Assembly: GCF_022179525.1 (NCBI RefSeq)
Contig: NZ_BPQX01000026.1
Span: 62,001 to 126,000 of the forward strand
Direction: 5' to 3'
Source of the DNA: Methylobacterium persicinum
GTDB lineage: Bacteria; Pseudomonadota; Alphaproteobacteria; Rhizobiales; Beijerinckiaceae
Length of the DNA: 64,000 nt
Shown: piece after piece, positions 26,449 to 35,470 of the stretch
Position numbering within the stretch: position 1 is the stretch's first letter
How the letters are laid out: each line of letters opens with the position of its first letter
Made by a program: the position numbers and the translations under genes
The notes under the pieces: generated by a model
Seen by the model: the letters and a program-made list of their open reading frames with translations, nothing else
Database searches by the model: none
What the model was told of the DNA's origin: nothing

Positions 26449-27093
26449 ATGGAACGGCCGGACGGAAGGGCCATGCGGGATCAGGCGGAACGGACCGGCA
26501 GGACACGGGACCTGCTGACGGGAGCGCAGGCCCTGTCGGGCCAGCTCGGCAAGACGATCCAGCGTCTGCGCAAGGCCTACAACCTGTCCTTGTCCGACCT
26601 CGCCGAGCAATCGGGCGTCGCCAAGTCGATCATCAGCCAGATCGAGCGCAACGAGACCAACCCGACCCTGGCCACGATCTGGCGCCTCTCCCAGGCCCTC
26701 GACGTGTCGATCGAGCGGGTCCTGGCGGCGAGCGACGAGGAACCCTTCATCGAGAAGACCTCCCGGGCCGACACGCCGATCCTCGTCTCGGACGACGGCA
26801 AGGTGCGGCTCGCCATCGTCGGCTGGATCAAGACCGTCGAGTGGCTGCAATGGTACGAGGTCACGGCCGACCCCGGCGGCGTGCTCGATTCCGACCCCCA
26901 CCAGCGCGGCTCGGTGGAATCCCTATCGGTGTCGGAGGGGGTGTTCGAGGTCGAGGTCGGCGGCACGCTCCAGCGGGCCAGGGCGGGCGAGACGCTCCGC
27001 TACCGCTGCGACCGGCCGCACCTCGTGCGCTGCACCGAGGGGCCGGGCCGGGCCACCATGGTCGTCATCATGAAGGCCGCCGTGATGGAGTGA
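26449..27093 (+). CDS. XRE-family regulator with C-terminal cupin
   Basis: Two-domain transcription factor, 214 residues from the first ATG (an in-frame ATG at 26473 is an alternative). The helix-turn-helix lies at about residues 35-85, with LSLSDLAEQSGVAKSIISQI as the recognition unit and ERNETNPTLATIWRLSQAL after it. The cupin_2 domain at about residues 125-205 includes HQRGSVESLSVSEGVFEVEV and GETLRYRCDRPHLVRC. Such proteins (PuuR-like) usually sense a small metabolite through the cupin. No enzyme operon is adjacent; thiED upstream is on the same strand but 140 bp away. Palindromic CGTACG/CGATCG sequences just before the start may be an autoregulatory site. Confidence 0.87.
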   Translation: MERPDGRAMRDQAERTGRTRDLLTGAQALSGQLGKTIQRLRKAYNLSLSDLAEQSGVAKSIISQIERNETNPTLATIWRLSQALDVSIERVLAASDEEPFIEKTSRADTPILVSDDGKVRLAIVGWIKTVEWLQWYEVTADPGGVLDSDPHQRGSVESLSVSEGVFEVEVGGTLQRARAGETLRYRCDRPHLVRCTEGPGRATMVVIMKAAVME

Positions 27094-27131
27094 GCGCCAC
27101 CCCGGCGTTCATCCCCGATCCACGGCCCCGC

Positions 27132-27223
27132 CGTCCTTGCGAGCGCAGCGAAGCAACCCAGGGACGCGGGCCGCTTCCTGGCAATGCGCATCCCTGGATT
27201 GCTTCGCTGCGCTCGCAATGACG
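27132..27223. repeat. Family C inverted repeat, copy 3
   Basis: Arms CCTTGCGAGCGCAGCGAAGCA and TGCTTCGCTGCGCTCGCAA flank a central spacer with CCAGGGA/TCCCTGG. It fills the convergent junction between the XRE-cupin regulator and the mla lipoprotein gene, the only family C copy at a convergent junction. Confidence 0.9.
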
Positions 27224-27238
27224 AGGTTACGCAGCAAC

Positions 27239-27826
27239 TTACCGCCCGGTGTTCACCCAGCGCACGATGTCGCCCAGCACGGTGACGAGGGCCTGATCGA
27301 GGGCCCGCGCTCCGGAGGCCGCGTCCACCGCCGCCACCGGCACCCGCGCCGTGAAGATCCGGGCCGCCGCGACCCGCCCGGTGCCGTCGGCCACGAGCTT
27401 GAGGGACAGGTCCACCACCGCCTCGCCCGTCGCCGTCTGGATGTCGAAGGCGCGGATCTCGCTGATGAGCTGGTAGTCGGCAGTGATCTTGTCGCCGGGC
27501 CGGCTCACCGAACGGAGGCGGCCGGAATTCTCCAGGCTCTGGATGATGCGGGTCTGGATCAGGCGGGGGAGCCTGTCCGCCCACTGGCCGCCGCCGAGGA
27601 AGGACAGGGAGCCCGCGCCCTCGCGGACGATGATCCGGTCCGCCTCGAAGGGCTGGATGCCGACGGGCTCCGAGACGACGATCGCCCGTCCCGCCGCGGC
27701 GGTACGCCCCCCCGCCGGGAGGGCAGCGAGGTCGAAGGTCAGCGGAGCCGCGCCACCGCCGCAACCGCCGAGGGAGGCGGCGAGCAGCAATGTCGCGGTC
27801 AAGGATACCGGTCGGATCATACGCAC
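27239..27826 (-). CDS. ABC transport auxiliary lipoprotein (PqiC-like)
   Basis: Predicted lipoprotein of 195 residues with the lipobox LAASLGGC near residue 22. The mature protein belongs to the ABC_trans_aux (PqiC/YmbA-like) family: IVVSEPVGIQPFEADRIIVR, WADRLPRLIQTRIIQSLENS, YQLISEIRAFDI and ARALDQALVTVLGDIVRWV. It is probably anchored in the outer membrane, facing the periplasm, as partner of an MCE (MlaD) protein in lipid transport. It is the last gene of a minus-strand set mlaE-mlaF-mlaD-lipoprotein, 115 bp after mlaD. Confidence 0.86.
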   Translation of the reverse strand: MRMIRPVSLTATLLLAASLGGCGGGAAPLTFDLAALPAGGRTAAAGRAIVVSEPVGIQPFEADRIIVREGAGSLSFLGGGQWADRLPRLIQTRIIQSLENSGRLRSVSRPGDKITADYQLISEIRAFDIQTATGEAVVDLSLKLVADGTGRVAAARIFTARVPVAAVDAASGARALDQALVTVLGDIVRWVNTGR

Positions 27827-27941
27827 AACCTGTCAGATCCTGCCGGAGCGCGGCAGGACGCCAAAAGCCATGCAAGCGAAACTATGCCGTACCTGAAACG
27901 CTGCAGTGCGCCCCAGCACAATCACCGGCCGCCGGCATCAT

Positions 27942-29024
27942 TCATCGGCCGCCGTTGTATTCCGGCAACGATGGCTTGCCGCCGAAGATCACCTGCGAGG
28001 GATCCCGCTCCAGGCTCCGCACGGTGCGGTTGAGGGTGCCCAGGGTGCGCTGCCCGTCGCCGGACAGGGCCTCGACCTCCCGCCGGCCGCTGCCCGAGAG
28101 CCGGCCGAAGCTCGTGGTGATGGTGGCGGTGCGCTTGTCGAGGTTCTCCGACATGGTGCGGAAGGCCCGGCCGGCGTCGCGCACGGAGATCGCCGCCTCG
28201 CGGATCTCGGTGAAGGTGCTCGACCCCTCCTTGCCCGAGGCCGAGCCGAGGAAGCCCTCCGCGCCCTTCAGCACGGCGTCGATCCGGTCGGCGGAGGCGT
28301 CGAGCTTGGCCGCGAGGGAGCGGGCATCGTGCAGGCCGGCCTCGATGTCCGGGCTGGCGCTGGCCAGCGCCGAGGAGAACTTGTCGGCGTTGTCGACCAC
28401 CCGGCCGAGGCGGTTGCCGTCCACCGACTTGACGAGGGCGGCGATGGCCGGGCCGGCATCGGCCAGGGTCTTCGAGAAGCTCTCGACGTTGGCGAGCGAG
28501 CGGTTGATCGCACCCTCGTTGCCGGCCACGACCCGGTCGAGGCGCGTCAGCATCTCGTCGGCCCGCTGGGCGACCTGCCGGGCCAGCGCCATCATGTCCT
28601 GCATGTCGGAGGTCTGGGCGAAGATCGTCGCCGGCTCGCCGTTGGCGGCGGGCTTGAGGGGCGGCGCGTCGGCGTCGCCGCCGGTGAGCGCGATCACCGA
28701 GACGCCGGTCAGCATCGCCGAATCGAGCCGGGCCCGGGTGTCGGCCTTCAGGGGCGTCGAGGGCTCGACCTTGACCATCGCGAGCACCCGGCGCGGGTCC
28801 TGCGGGGCGAGGTGGATGTCGGTGACCTCGCCGACCTTGATGCCGTTGAAGGTCACGCTCGACCCCCGGGACAGGCCGCCGACGGAGCCGGAGAACACGA
28901 TCCTCACGGTCTCGCTCACCTGCCGGGACGAGCCGCCCGCCAGCCACAGGGCGAAACCGAATCCGGCGAGGATGACGGCGAGGGTGAAGGCCCCGATCAG
29001 GGCATAGTTCGCGCGGGTTTCCAT
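27942..29024 (-). CDS. mlaD: MlaD family (MCE domain) lipid-binding protein
   Basis: Protein of 360 residues with one N-terminal TM helix (YALIGAFTLAVILAGFGFAL). A single MCE domain covers about residues 40-120 (VRIVFSGSVGGLSRGSSVTF, NGIKVGEVTDIHL, ADTRARLDSAMLTGVSVIAL). A long helical C-terminal region (about 140-320) follows, predicted to form the periplasmic tunnel or needle. It is the periplasmic substrate-binding component of an Mla/Ttg2-type ABC system moving phospholipids between membranes. The start is 4 bp downstream of the mlaF stop, so the genes are tightly coupled. The gene name is by family; E. coli MlaD is much shorter. Confidence 0.88.
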   Translation of the reverse strand: METRANYALIGAFTLAVILAGFGFALWLAGGSSRQVSETVRIVFSGSVGGLSRGSSVTFNGIKVGEVTDIHLAPQDPRRVLAMVKVEPSTPLKADTRARLDSAMLTGVSVIALTGGDADAPPLKPAANGEPATIFAQTSDMQDMMALARQVAQRADEMLTRLDRVVAGNEGAINRSLANVESFSKTLADAGPAIAALVKSVDGNRLGRVVDNADKFSSALASASPDIEAGLHDARSLAAKLDASADRIDAVLKGAEGFLGSASGKEGSSTFTEIREAAISVRDAGRAFRTMSENLDKRTATITTSFGRLSGSGRREVEALSGDGQRTLGTLNRTVRSLERDPSQVIFGGKPSLPEYNGGR

Positions 29025-29028
29025 GAGG

Positions 29029-29850
29029 TCAGCCTCCGGTCGCTGCGGCGAGGGGATCCTGGTGCGCCGTCACGGCGGCGGGGCCGCCCAAAACGGCGCG
29101 GGCGCGCTTGCCGTGAAAATACGAGCGCAGCCAGGGATGGGGGTTCTCCAGCATCTCCTCCACCGTGCCGGCGGCGATGATCTGGCCGTCGCCGAGCGCC
29201 GCGATGCGGTCGCAGGCGGTGTAGAGGCTGTCGAGGTCGTGGGTGACCATGAAGACGGTCAGCCCCAGCGTCTCCTTCAAGGTGGAGACGAGGTCGTCGA
29301 ACTCCCCCGCGCCGATCGGGTCGAGGCCCGAGGTCGGCTCGTCGAGGAACAGGATCTCCGGGTCGAGCGCCAGGGAGCGGGCAAGCGCCGCCCGCTTGAT
29401 CATGCCCCCCGACAGTTCGGAGGGCAATTTGTCGGCGGCGTCCGGCTTCAGGCCGACCATCTCGATCTTCAGCCGCGCGAACTCGTCGAGCAGGCGGCCG
29501 GAGAGCTTCAGGTGCTCGCGCATGGGCACCTGGATGTTCTGCTTCACCGTGAGCGCGGAGAACAGGGCGCCCTGCTGGAACAGCACGCCCCAGCGGGTCT
29601 CCATGCGCCGCCGCTCGGCATAGGTCAGGCCGTCGATGTCCCGGCCGAACACCTCGATCGTGCCGGAGCGCTTGGGCACGAGGCCGAGGATCGTGCGGGT
29701 CAGCACCGACTTGCCCTGCCCCGAGGGGCCGACGAAGCCCAGGATCTCCCCCCGGCGGATGTCGAGGTTCAGCCCCTTGAGGATGGTCTTGTCGCGAAAA
29801 CCCACGACGAGGTCGCGGACGCGGATGATGTCTTCTTGGGACTCACTCAC
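29029..29850 (-). CDS. mlaF: MlaF-type ABC transporter ATP-binding protein
   Basis: ABC ATPase of 273 residues on the cytoplasmic side. Walker A is GPSGQGKSVLTRTILGL, the Q-loop is GVLFQQGALF, the signature is LSGGMIKRAALARSLAL and Walker B is ILFLDEPTSGLDP. The signature with MIKR and the GAGEFDDLV segment are characteristic of MlaF/Mkl proteins. GTG 29848-29850 begins VSESQEDIIRVRDLVVGF. The frame is open upstream through a family C repeat, but that is not coding. The mlaE gene lies upstream on the same strand, with the repeat in between. Confidence 0.9.
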   Translation of the reverse strand: MSESQEDIIRVRDLVVGFRDKTILKGLNLDIRRGEILGFVGPSGQGKSVLTRTILGLVPKRSGTIEVFGRDIDGLTYAERRRMETRWGVLFQQGALFSALTVKQNIQVPMREHLKLSGRLLDEFARLKIEMVGLKPDAADKLPSELSGGMIKRAALARSLALDPEILFLDEPTSGLDPIGAGEFDDLVSTLKETLGLTVFMVTHDLDSLYTACDRIAALGDGQIIAAGTVEEMLENPHPWLRSYFHGKRARAVLGGPAAVTAHQDPLAAATGG

Positions 29851-29861
29851 CGGCCAGCCCC

Positions 29862-29953
29862 CGTCTTTGCGAGCGCAGCGAAGCGACCCAGGGATGCGCC
29901 ACGCCCGGACACGGCCCGCTGACCTGGGTCGCTTCGCTGCGCGCGATATGACG
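29862..29953. repeat. Family C inverted repeat, copy 4 (inside mla operon)
   Basis: Arms TTTGCGAGCGCAGCGAAGC and GGGTCGCTTCGCTGCGCGC flank a central spacer. It lies between mlaE (ends 29981) and mlaF (starts 29850), both on the minus strand. The repeat ends 12 bp before the mlaF GTG and so sits in its translation initiation region. Confidence 0.88.
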
Positions 29954-29980
29954 GAATGAGTGAGATCAACCGCATGGGGC

Positions 29981-31117
29981 TCAAAAGTCGATGGCGGCGA
30001 AGAACACCGCGAACAGGCCATCGAGGACGATGACCATGAAGATGGATTTCACGACCGAGGCGGTGACGCGGCGGCCGAGGGATTCGGCCGAACCCTCCAC
30101 CGCGAAGCCCTCGATGGTGGCGATGAGCCCGATGGTGAGCGCCATGAACGGCGCCTTGATCAGCCCCACCGTCACATGGTGCACCCCCACCGCCGCCTGG
30201 AGGCGGGCCAGGAACTGGTCGAGGGTCAGCCCCCCGTAGAGCATCGCCGTCAGCCCGCCGCCGGCGAGCGCCGCGAGGTCGCCGATGAGGGTCAGCATCG
30301 GCAGGCTGACCATCAGGGCGAGGATGCGCGGGACGATCAGGATCTCGGTGGCGTCCAGGCCCATGACCCGCAGGGCATCGACCTCCTCCCGCATGCGCAT
30401 GGAGCCGATCTCGGCGGTGATCGCCGAGCCGGAGCGACCCGCCACCATAATCGCCGTAAGCAGCACGCCGAGCTCGCGCAGGATCAGCAGGCCGATCAGG
30501 TTCACCACGAAGGTCTGCGCGCCGAAGCGCTGCAACTGGAAGATGCCCTGCTGCGCCACGATCCCGCCCACGAGGAACGAGATCAGGATGATGATCGGCG
30601 CGCCGTTGAGCGCCATCTGCTGCACTTGGTTGACGAGGGCGGTCCCGCGGAAACTCCCCGGCCGCAGGGCGACCCGGCCGCAGGCGGCCACGACCTCCCC
30701 GAGGAATCCCACCCCGGTGGCGATCTCCCGTCCGCCCCGCGCGGTCTGCCGGCCGAGCCCGTCGAGGACGGCGATGGGGAGGGCGAGGCGCCGGGCAGGG
30801 GGTGGCACCTCCCCGCGGATCGCCACCTCGCCGAGGAGGGTGCGGTGCTCCGTCCGCGCCCCGAGATAGGCGAGCGTCCCTCCCGCCGCCTCGACCTCGC
30901 CGCGGGTCCGCTCCAGGACCCAGGCGCCGAGGGTGTCGAGCCGCTCGACCTCCGCGAGGTCGACGACGAGGCGTGCGGAACCCGCCGCGGCGATCCGGGC
31001 GGCCGCGGCCTCTACGGCCGGCGCCTGATCGGCGGTCCATCGTCCGGCGAGGCGCATGCGCCCGTCGGCCGCCTCCGTCAGCGATGCCGTGCCGGGCGCA
31101 AGCCCTTCGGTCAGCAC
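29981..31117 (-). CDS. mlaE: MlaE-type permease with N-terminal STAS domain
   Basis: Inner-membrane permease of 378 residues. The N-terminal STAS-like domain (about 15-105) contains ARLVVDLAEVERLDTLGAWV. The MlaE permease domain (about 135-375) shows VQQMALNGAPIIILISFLVG, ELGVLLTAIMVAGRSGSAIT, AEIGSMRMREEVDALRVMG and ESLGRRVTASVVKSIFMVIV. STAS-MlaE fusions are common in alphaproteobacteria, replacing the separate MlaB protein. It is the first gene of the set with mlaF, mlaD and the lipoprotein. Together these would move phospholipids between inner and outer membrane. Confidence 0.92.
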   Translation of the reverse strand: MLTEGLAPGTASLTEAADGRMRLAGRWTADQAPAVEAAAARIAAAGSARLVVDLAEVERLDTLGAWVLERTRGEVEAAGGTLAYLGARTEHRTLLGEVAIRGEVPPPARRLALPIAVLDGLGRQTARGGREIATGVGFLGEVVAACGRVALRPGSFRGTALVNQVQQMALNGAPIIILISFLVGGIVAQQGIFQLQRFGAQTFVVNLIGLLILRELGVLLTAIMVAGRSGSAITAEIGSMRMREEVDALRVMGLDATEILIVPRILALMVSLPMLTLIGDLAALAGGGLTAMLYGGLTLDQFLARLQAAVGVHHVTVGLIKAPFMALTIGLIATIEGFAVEGSAESLGRRVTASVVKSIFMVIVLDGLFAVFFAAIDF

Positions 31118-31301
31118 GAGCGGGTCTCCTTCAAAGGCGCCTCTGCCGGGCTGGTCGCCGTTCCGGGCGTCGGCGAGCGCAACAAGCCGTTGCGCAAGCT
31201 GGACCGTCCGTGCGGATGGACACAGCGCGCGCGAACCAATCCTGCACGGCGGTTATGACGAGATTAGGGTTGAGGATTTCTCTCACGTCGTCACCGGACG
31301 C

Positions 31302-32447
31302 TCACCGCCGCGCCGCCACCAGCGCCAGGGCGAGGCCGCAGGCGGCCAGGGGCGCCATGGCGAGGAAGACGGCGCCGCCCGCCTCCCGGTAGATCAACCC
31401 GCTCGCCAGCGTCGCCGCGACGGAGACGCCGGCATTGACCGCCGACAGGAGGCCCTGGGCCCGGCCCCGGGCGCCCTCGGGGCCCAGGGTCGAGACCGCC
31501 TCCATCGCCCCGAGTTGCGTCGCGCCGAAGGTCAACCCGTGCAGGGCCTGGAGCGGCACCAGCAGCGCCAGCGTGTCGTCGGCGAGGAACAGCCCGACCG
31601 CCCGGAGGATCGCCGCGGTCGCGCCGGCGGCGAGGAGCGGCACCGGGCCGCGCCACCGCGCCGGGAGGCGGGGGGCGACCGCGAAGGTGGCGATCTCCCC
31701 CAGAACCCCCGTGGCCCACAGGGCGCCGATGGTGGTCGGCGCGAGTCCACCTGCCGACCAGTGGATGCTGCCGAAGCCGTAGACCGCCGCATGGCTCGCC
31801 TGGATCGCCGCCGCGGCGGCGATGCACAGCCACAGGCGGCGGGGCAGGGGCGGGGAGGGCCCGGCTTCCGCCCGCCGGGAGGGATCGGCGGGGGTCCTGT
31901 CACGCCGTGCGGTGAGGCCGGCCAGGAGGGCGAGGCCGGTCAGGAGGAGGGGCACTGCGAGCCGTCCGCCGAGGGCCGCGAGCAGGGCCCCGCCGGCGAG
32001 GTTGGCGAAGAGGAAGGCCACGGAGCCCGCCATCCGGATCCGGGCGTAGGAGAGGCGGCGATCCCGGCGCGCAGCCGCCAGGGTGAGGTAGTCGATGGAG
32101 GGGACGAGCGGCGCCGCCGCCACCGCGTTCAGCACCGTGAGCACGGCGAGGGCGGGCCAGCCCAGCGCCGGGGCCGCGGGAGCCATGACGGCGTAGGTCG
32201 CCGCCACGCCGAAGCTGCCGGCCACGATGAGCCGCCTCGCCCCGACGCCGCGGTCGATCAGCGCCATCAGCGGCGCCGTGGCGACGATCCGCGTGGCGAT
32301 AGGCAGGGCCAGCAACAGGCCGATCACCCCGGCATCGAGGCCCAGGGCCGCGAGCCAGACCGGCATGAACGGCATGGCGATGCCGATCTCGGTGAAGACG
32401 ACGGCGTAGAGCAGCGACAGGCGCAGCGCGCCGGGGGACGAGGGCAC
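31302..32447 (-). CDS. MFS transporter, HcaT/PPP-like
   Basis: Twelve-helix major facilitator protein, 381 residues from GTG 32445-32447. The first helix LSLLYAVVFTEIGIAMPFMP and the following WLAALGLDAGVIGLLLALPI resemble the phenylpropionic acid permease (HcaT/YcaD) family. ASHAAVYGFGSIHWSAGGLA and YARIRMAGSVAFLFANLAGG are also typical. The frame is open for 85 codons upstream without an appropriate signal. An ATG in another frame just upstream is not the start. The substrate cannot be named from sequence, and no catabolic genes are adjacent. Confidence 0.85.
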   Translation of the reverse strand: MPSSPGALRLSLLYAVVFTEIGIAMPFMPVWLAALGLDAGVIGLLLALPIATRIVATAPLMALIDRGVGARRLIVAGSFGVAATYAVMAPAAPALGWPALAVLTVLNAVAAAPLVPSIDYLTLAAARRDRRLSYARIRMAGSVAFLFANLAGGALLAALGGRLAVPLLLTGLALLAGLTARRDRTPADPSRRAEAGPSPPLPRRLWLCIAAAAAIQASHAAVYGFGSIHWSAGGLAPTTIGALWATGVLGEIATFAVAPRLPARWRGPVPLLAAGATAAILRAVGLFLADDTLALLVPLQALHGLTFGATQLGAMEAVSTLGPEGARGRAQGLLSAVNAGVSVAATLASGLIYREAGGAVFLAMAPLAACGLALALVAARR

Positions 32448-32686
32448 GGAACGGTTTGCGGGGCTGAGGGGAACGCATCGCGTCGTCAGCCCCCCGTCTA
32501 AACCCAGCGTCGCAAATGGCGAGTACGAATTTTTGTCGGTGTCCCGGAAACCCCACGCACGCCTCCAACGCGACGCGCCGTTCGGTGTGGCTTCGGGGGC
32601 AGCCGGCCGGAAATTCGCGGATTGTCCGACCGGCCGGCTTCGCCCGCTCATTGACGCTCGAAGGTTTGCGCTTCTACCAGTTTCCC

Positions 32687-33049
32687 ATGCGTGGGCGGCC
32701 ATCCCGACAGGTTCGGTGCCGCGCGATCATCGGTGTGATCGCGGTTTACGCGCTATTGCTCCAAGCATTCCTGGCCTTCGCCTCACCCTCCGTGTTTCCG
32801 GACGGGACCGAAGTCCTCTGCGCGGACCACGCCACGGGCTCACCCGCGCACGACCAAGCGGACGCGCAATGCCATGCCTGCTGCATGGCCATGAATGTCG
32901 GCACCCTCGCGCCGCCGCCCCTCTCTCTGCCATCGTTCCAATGGCCGTTCTCGCAGGTCTCCCGGGTCGCTTGGCGGCCCGAGGCCGACCGCGACAAGAC
33001 CGGACCGCCGACTCACGCCCACAGCGCCCGAGGTCCCCCCGTCGCCTGA
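32687..33049 (+). CDS. DUF2946 family protein
   Basis: Small protein, 120 residues, with an N-terminal hydrophobic helix (AIIGVIAVYALLLQAFLAFA) that acts as signal or anchor. It is followed by a Cys/His-rich segment (LCADHATGSPAHDQADAQCH then ACCMAM). This layout matches the DUF2946 family, whose members are commonly next to TonB-dependent copper receptors and are thought to bind Cu in the periplasm. The TonB receptor gene starts 39 bp downstream on the same strand. ATG 32687 was chosen; upstream in-frame codons lack similarity. Metal specificity is inferred. Confidence 0.75.
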   Translation: MRGRPSRQVRCRAIIGVIAVYALLLQAFLAFASPSVFPDGTEVLCADHATGSPAHDQADAQCHACCMAMNVGTLAPPPLSLPSFQWPFSQVSRVAWRPEADRDKTGPPTHAHSARGPPVA

Positions 33050-33088
33050 TCGCACGCCGCCCCGCCGATCAGCCGATAGGGTTTCATC

Positions 33089-35470
33089 ATGTCCCACCAC
33101 CTTCCCCGCGGCAGCGCATGGGCGCTGGCCGCCGCATGCCTCGTGGCTCCACCCATGACGGCAGCCGGTCTCGCCGAAGGCGGCGCCGTCACCCTTGAGG
33201 AGTTGTCGGTCACCAGCCAAGGGGCCGGCCCGGCCTCCCCGCCGCCCCTCGCCCCGCAGGCGCCGGTCTCGACCAGCATCGTGCCCTCCGATCCGGGCGC
33301 TCCGCCGATCGTGCGCCGGTTCCAGCTGCCGCAGACCAGCGCCAGCGTCACCCGCGAGCAGATCGACGAAACCGTCAACGTCGTCGATACCGAGGACGCC
33401 CTCAAATACTTTCCGAGCCTGTTCGTCCGGAAACGGAACGAGGGCGACACCCAGCCGGTCATCGAGACGCGGACTTGGGGCGTGAATTCGAGCGCCCGCA
33501 GCCTCGTCTACGCCGACGACGTGCTGATCTCGGCGCTCATCGCCAACAACAACACCATCGGCGCGCCGCGCTGGGGTATCGTCGCGCCCGAGGAGATCAA
33601 GCGCATCGACTTCCTCTACGGGCCGTACTCGGCCGCCTTCCCGGGCAATTCCATTGGCGGCGTCCTGCAGATCATCACCCGGATGCCGGACCATTTCGAG
33701 GCGACGCTCAAGCAGACCGGGGCCCTGCAGACCTCCCAGTACTACCGCACCGACGGCAGCTACGGGACGAACAAGACCAGCGCCACCTTCGGCGACCGGA
33801 TCGAGGACTTCTCCTGGTTCCTGAGCGCCGACTACCTCAATACCTTCACCCAGCCGCTCACCTTCGTGACCAACGGGAGCGCCCCGGCGGGCACCCTCGG
33901 CACCATCCCGGCGCTCAATAAGATCGGGCAGGTCGCCAACGTGGTCGGCGCGGGGGGGCTGCTGCACTCCGAGCAGGCCAACGCCAAGCTCAAGCTCGCC
34001 TTCGACATCACCCCGTGGCTGACGGCGACCTACACGTTCGGCTACTGGTCGAACACGGCCAATTCCTCGGTCCAGAGCTACCTGACCAACGCGGCCGGCG
34101 TGCCGACCTTCGGGAACGTCTCGTCCTTCGCCCAGAACCGCTACACCCTGGACGAGCAGCACATGGCCAACGCCCTGTCGCTGAAGACGGACACGCACGG
34201 CGAATTCGACTGGGAGGTGGTGGCCTCGAACTACTACTTCCTCACCGACGCGCAGCGGAACCCCTACGGGGTCACGCCGGGCTACGGCTTCACCCCGTTC
34301 GGCAAGGTGCTGCGCTACGACGGGACCAACTGGACCAATATCGACCTGCGGGGCATCTGGCGGCCCTTCGGGATCGAGGGACCGCACGAGATCAGTTTCG
34401 GCGCCCACGGGGACCAGTACCGCCTCGACAACCCGACCTACGGCACCTCCAACTGGCTCGACCGGTCGAACCAGTTGCCGACCGAGTACACCAACAGCCG
34501 CGGCACCACCGAGACAGGCGCCTTGTGGGTGCAGGATGCCTGGCACTTCGCCCCGGCCTGGACGCTGACGACGGGCGCGCGCCTTGAGAGCTGGCAGGCG
34601 ACCGACGGCTTCAACCTGACCACGACGGCCAACAACGCCACCGGCGCGGTGACCTCGACCACCCAGATCCGGCAGCCGAACCTGTCGGCGACGCACGTCT
34701 CTCCGAAGGCGACCCTGGCCTGGGTGCCCGAGCCGGGCTGGGCCGTGAAGGCGTCCTTCGGCGAATCCTACCGCTTCCCGACGGTGACCGAGCTCTACCA
34801 GCTGGTGCAAACCGGCCCGATCTTCACCAATCCGAACCCGAACCTGCGGCCCGAGCACGATTATAGTGGCGAGCTGGCGGTCGAACGTCGGTGGGACACC
34901 AACCATCTGCGGGTGTCGTTCTTCCAGGAGAACACCTACGACGCGCTGATCTCGCAGACGAACTTCGTCACCGGCACGGTTCCCACGACTTTCACCACCA
35001 ACGTCGATGCGATCCGCAACCGCGGCGTCGAGGTCGAGGCCGGGCGCAACGGCGTCCTGATCGATCGGCTCGACCTGACCGGCAGCATCACCTACGTCGA
35101 TTCCCGCATCCTGAAGGATACGGCGTTCGCCAGCACCACTGGCACCACGGCCCGGGGCAAGCGCGTGCCCTATGTCCCCGATTGGCGGGCGACGGTGGTG
35201 GCGACCTACCACATCGACCCGAACTGGTCGTGGACGGTGGCGGCGCGCTACAGCGGCAAGCAGTACTCGACCTTGGACAATACCGACGTCGTGTCGCACG
35301 TCTTCGGCGCCTTCGACAGCTTCTTCGTTGTCGACACGCGCATGCAGTACAATATCGACGACCGCGTCGCGATCAGCGTCGGTGTCGACAACATCGGCAA
35401 CGAGAAGTACTTCCTTTTCCATCCCTTCCCAGGGCGAACCTTCATCGCCGACGCCCGCGTGAGGTTCTGA
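33089..35470 (+). CDS. TonB-dependent receptor
   Basis: Outer-membrane receptor of 793 residues. The signal peptide runs to about residue 28, followed by a TonB box-like VTLEELSVTS. The plug (about 80-205) includes QIDETVNVVDTEDALKYFPS, RSLVYADDVLISALIANNNT, IKRIDFLYGPYSAAFPGNSI and GGVLQIIT. The barrel ends with TFIADARVRF and a C-terminal Phe suited to BAM insertion. Many aromatic barrel strands (SYRFPTVTELYQLVQTGPIF, RPEHDYSGELAVERRWDTN) are seen. With the DUF2946 gene directly upstream, copper or another metal chelate is a plausible substrate; a siderophore is not excluded. Confidence 0.9.
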   Translation: MSHHLPRGSAWALAAACLVAPPMTAAGLAEGGAVTLEELSVTSQGAGPASPPPLAPQAPVSTSIVPSDPGAPPIVRRFQLPQTSASVTREQIDETVNVVDTEDALKYFPSLFVRKRNEGDTQPVIETRTWGVNSSARSLVYADDVLISALIANNNTIGAPRWGIVAPEEIKRIDFLYGPYSAAFPGNSIGGVLQIITRMPDHFEATLKQTGALQTSQYYRTDGSYGTNKTSATFGDRIEDFSWFLSADYLNTFTQPLTFVTNGSAPAGTLGTIPALNKIGQVANVVGAGGLLHSEQANAKLKLAFDITPWLTATYTFGYWSNTANSSVQSYLTNAAGVPTFGNVSSFAQNRYTLDEQHMANALSLKTDTHGEFDWEVVASNYYFLTDAQRNPYGVTPGYGFTPFGKVLRYDGTNWTNIDLRGIWRPFGIEGPHEISFGAHGDQYRLDNPTYGTSNWLDRSNQLPTEYTNSRGTTETGALWVQDAWHFAPAWTLTTGARLESWQATDGFNLTTTANNATGAVTSTTQIRQPNLSATHVSPKATLAWVPEPGWAVKASFGESYRFPTVTELYQLVQTGPIFTNPNPNLRPEHDYSGELAVERRWDTNHLRVSFFQENTYDALISQTNFVTGTVPTTFTTNVDAIRNRGVEVEAGRNGVLIDRLDLTGSITYVDSRILKDTAFASTTGTTARGKRVPYVPDWRATVVATYHIDPNWSWTVAARYSGKQYSTLDNTDVVSHVFGAFDSFFVVDTRMQYNIDDRVAISVGVDNIGNEKYFLFHPFPGRTFIADARVRF

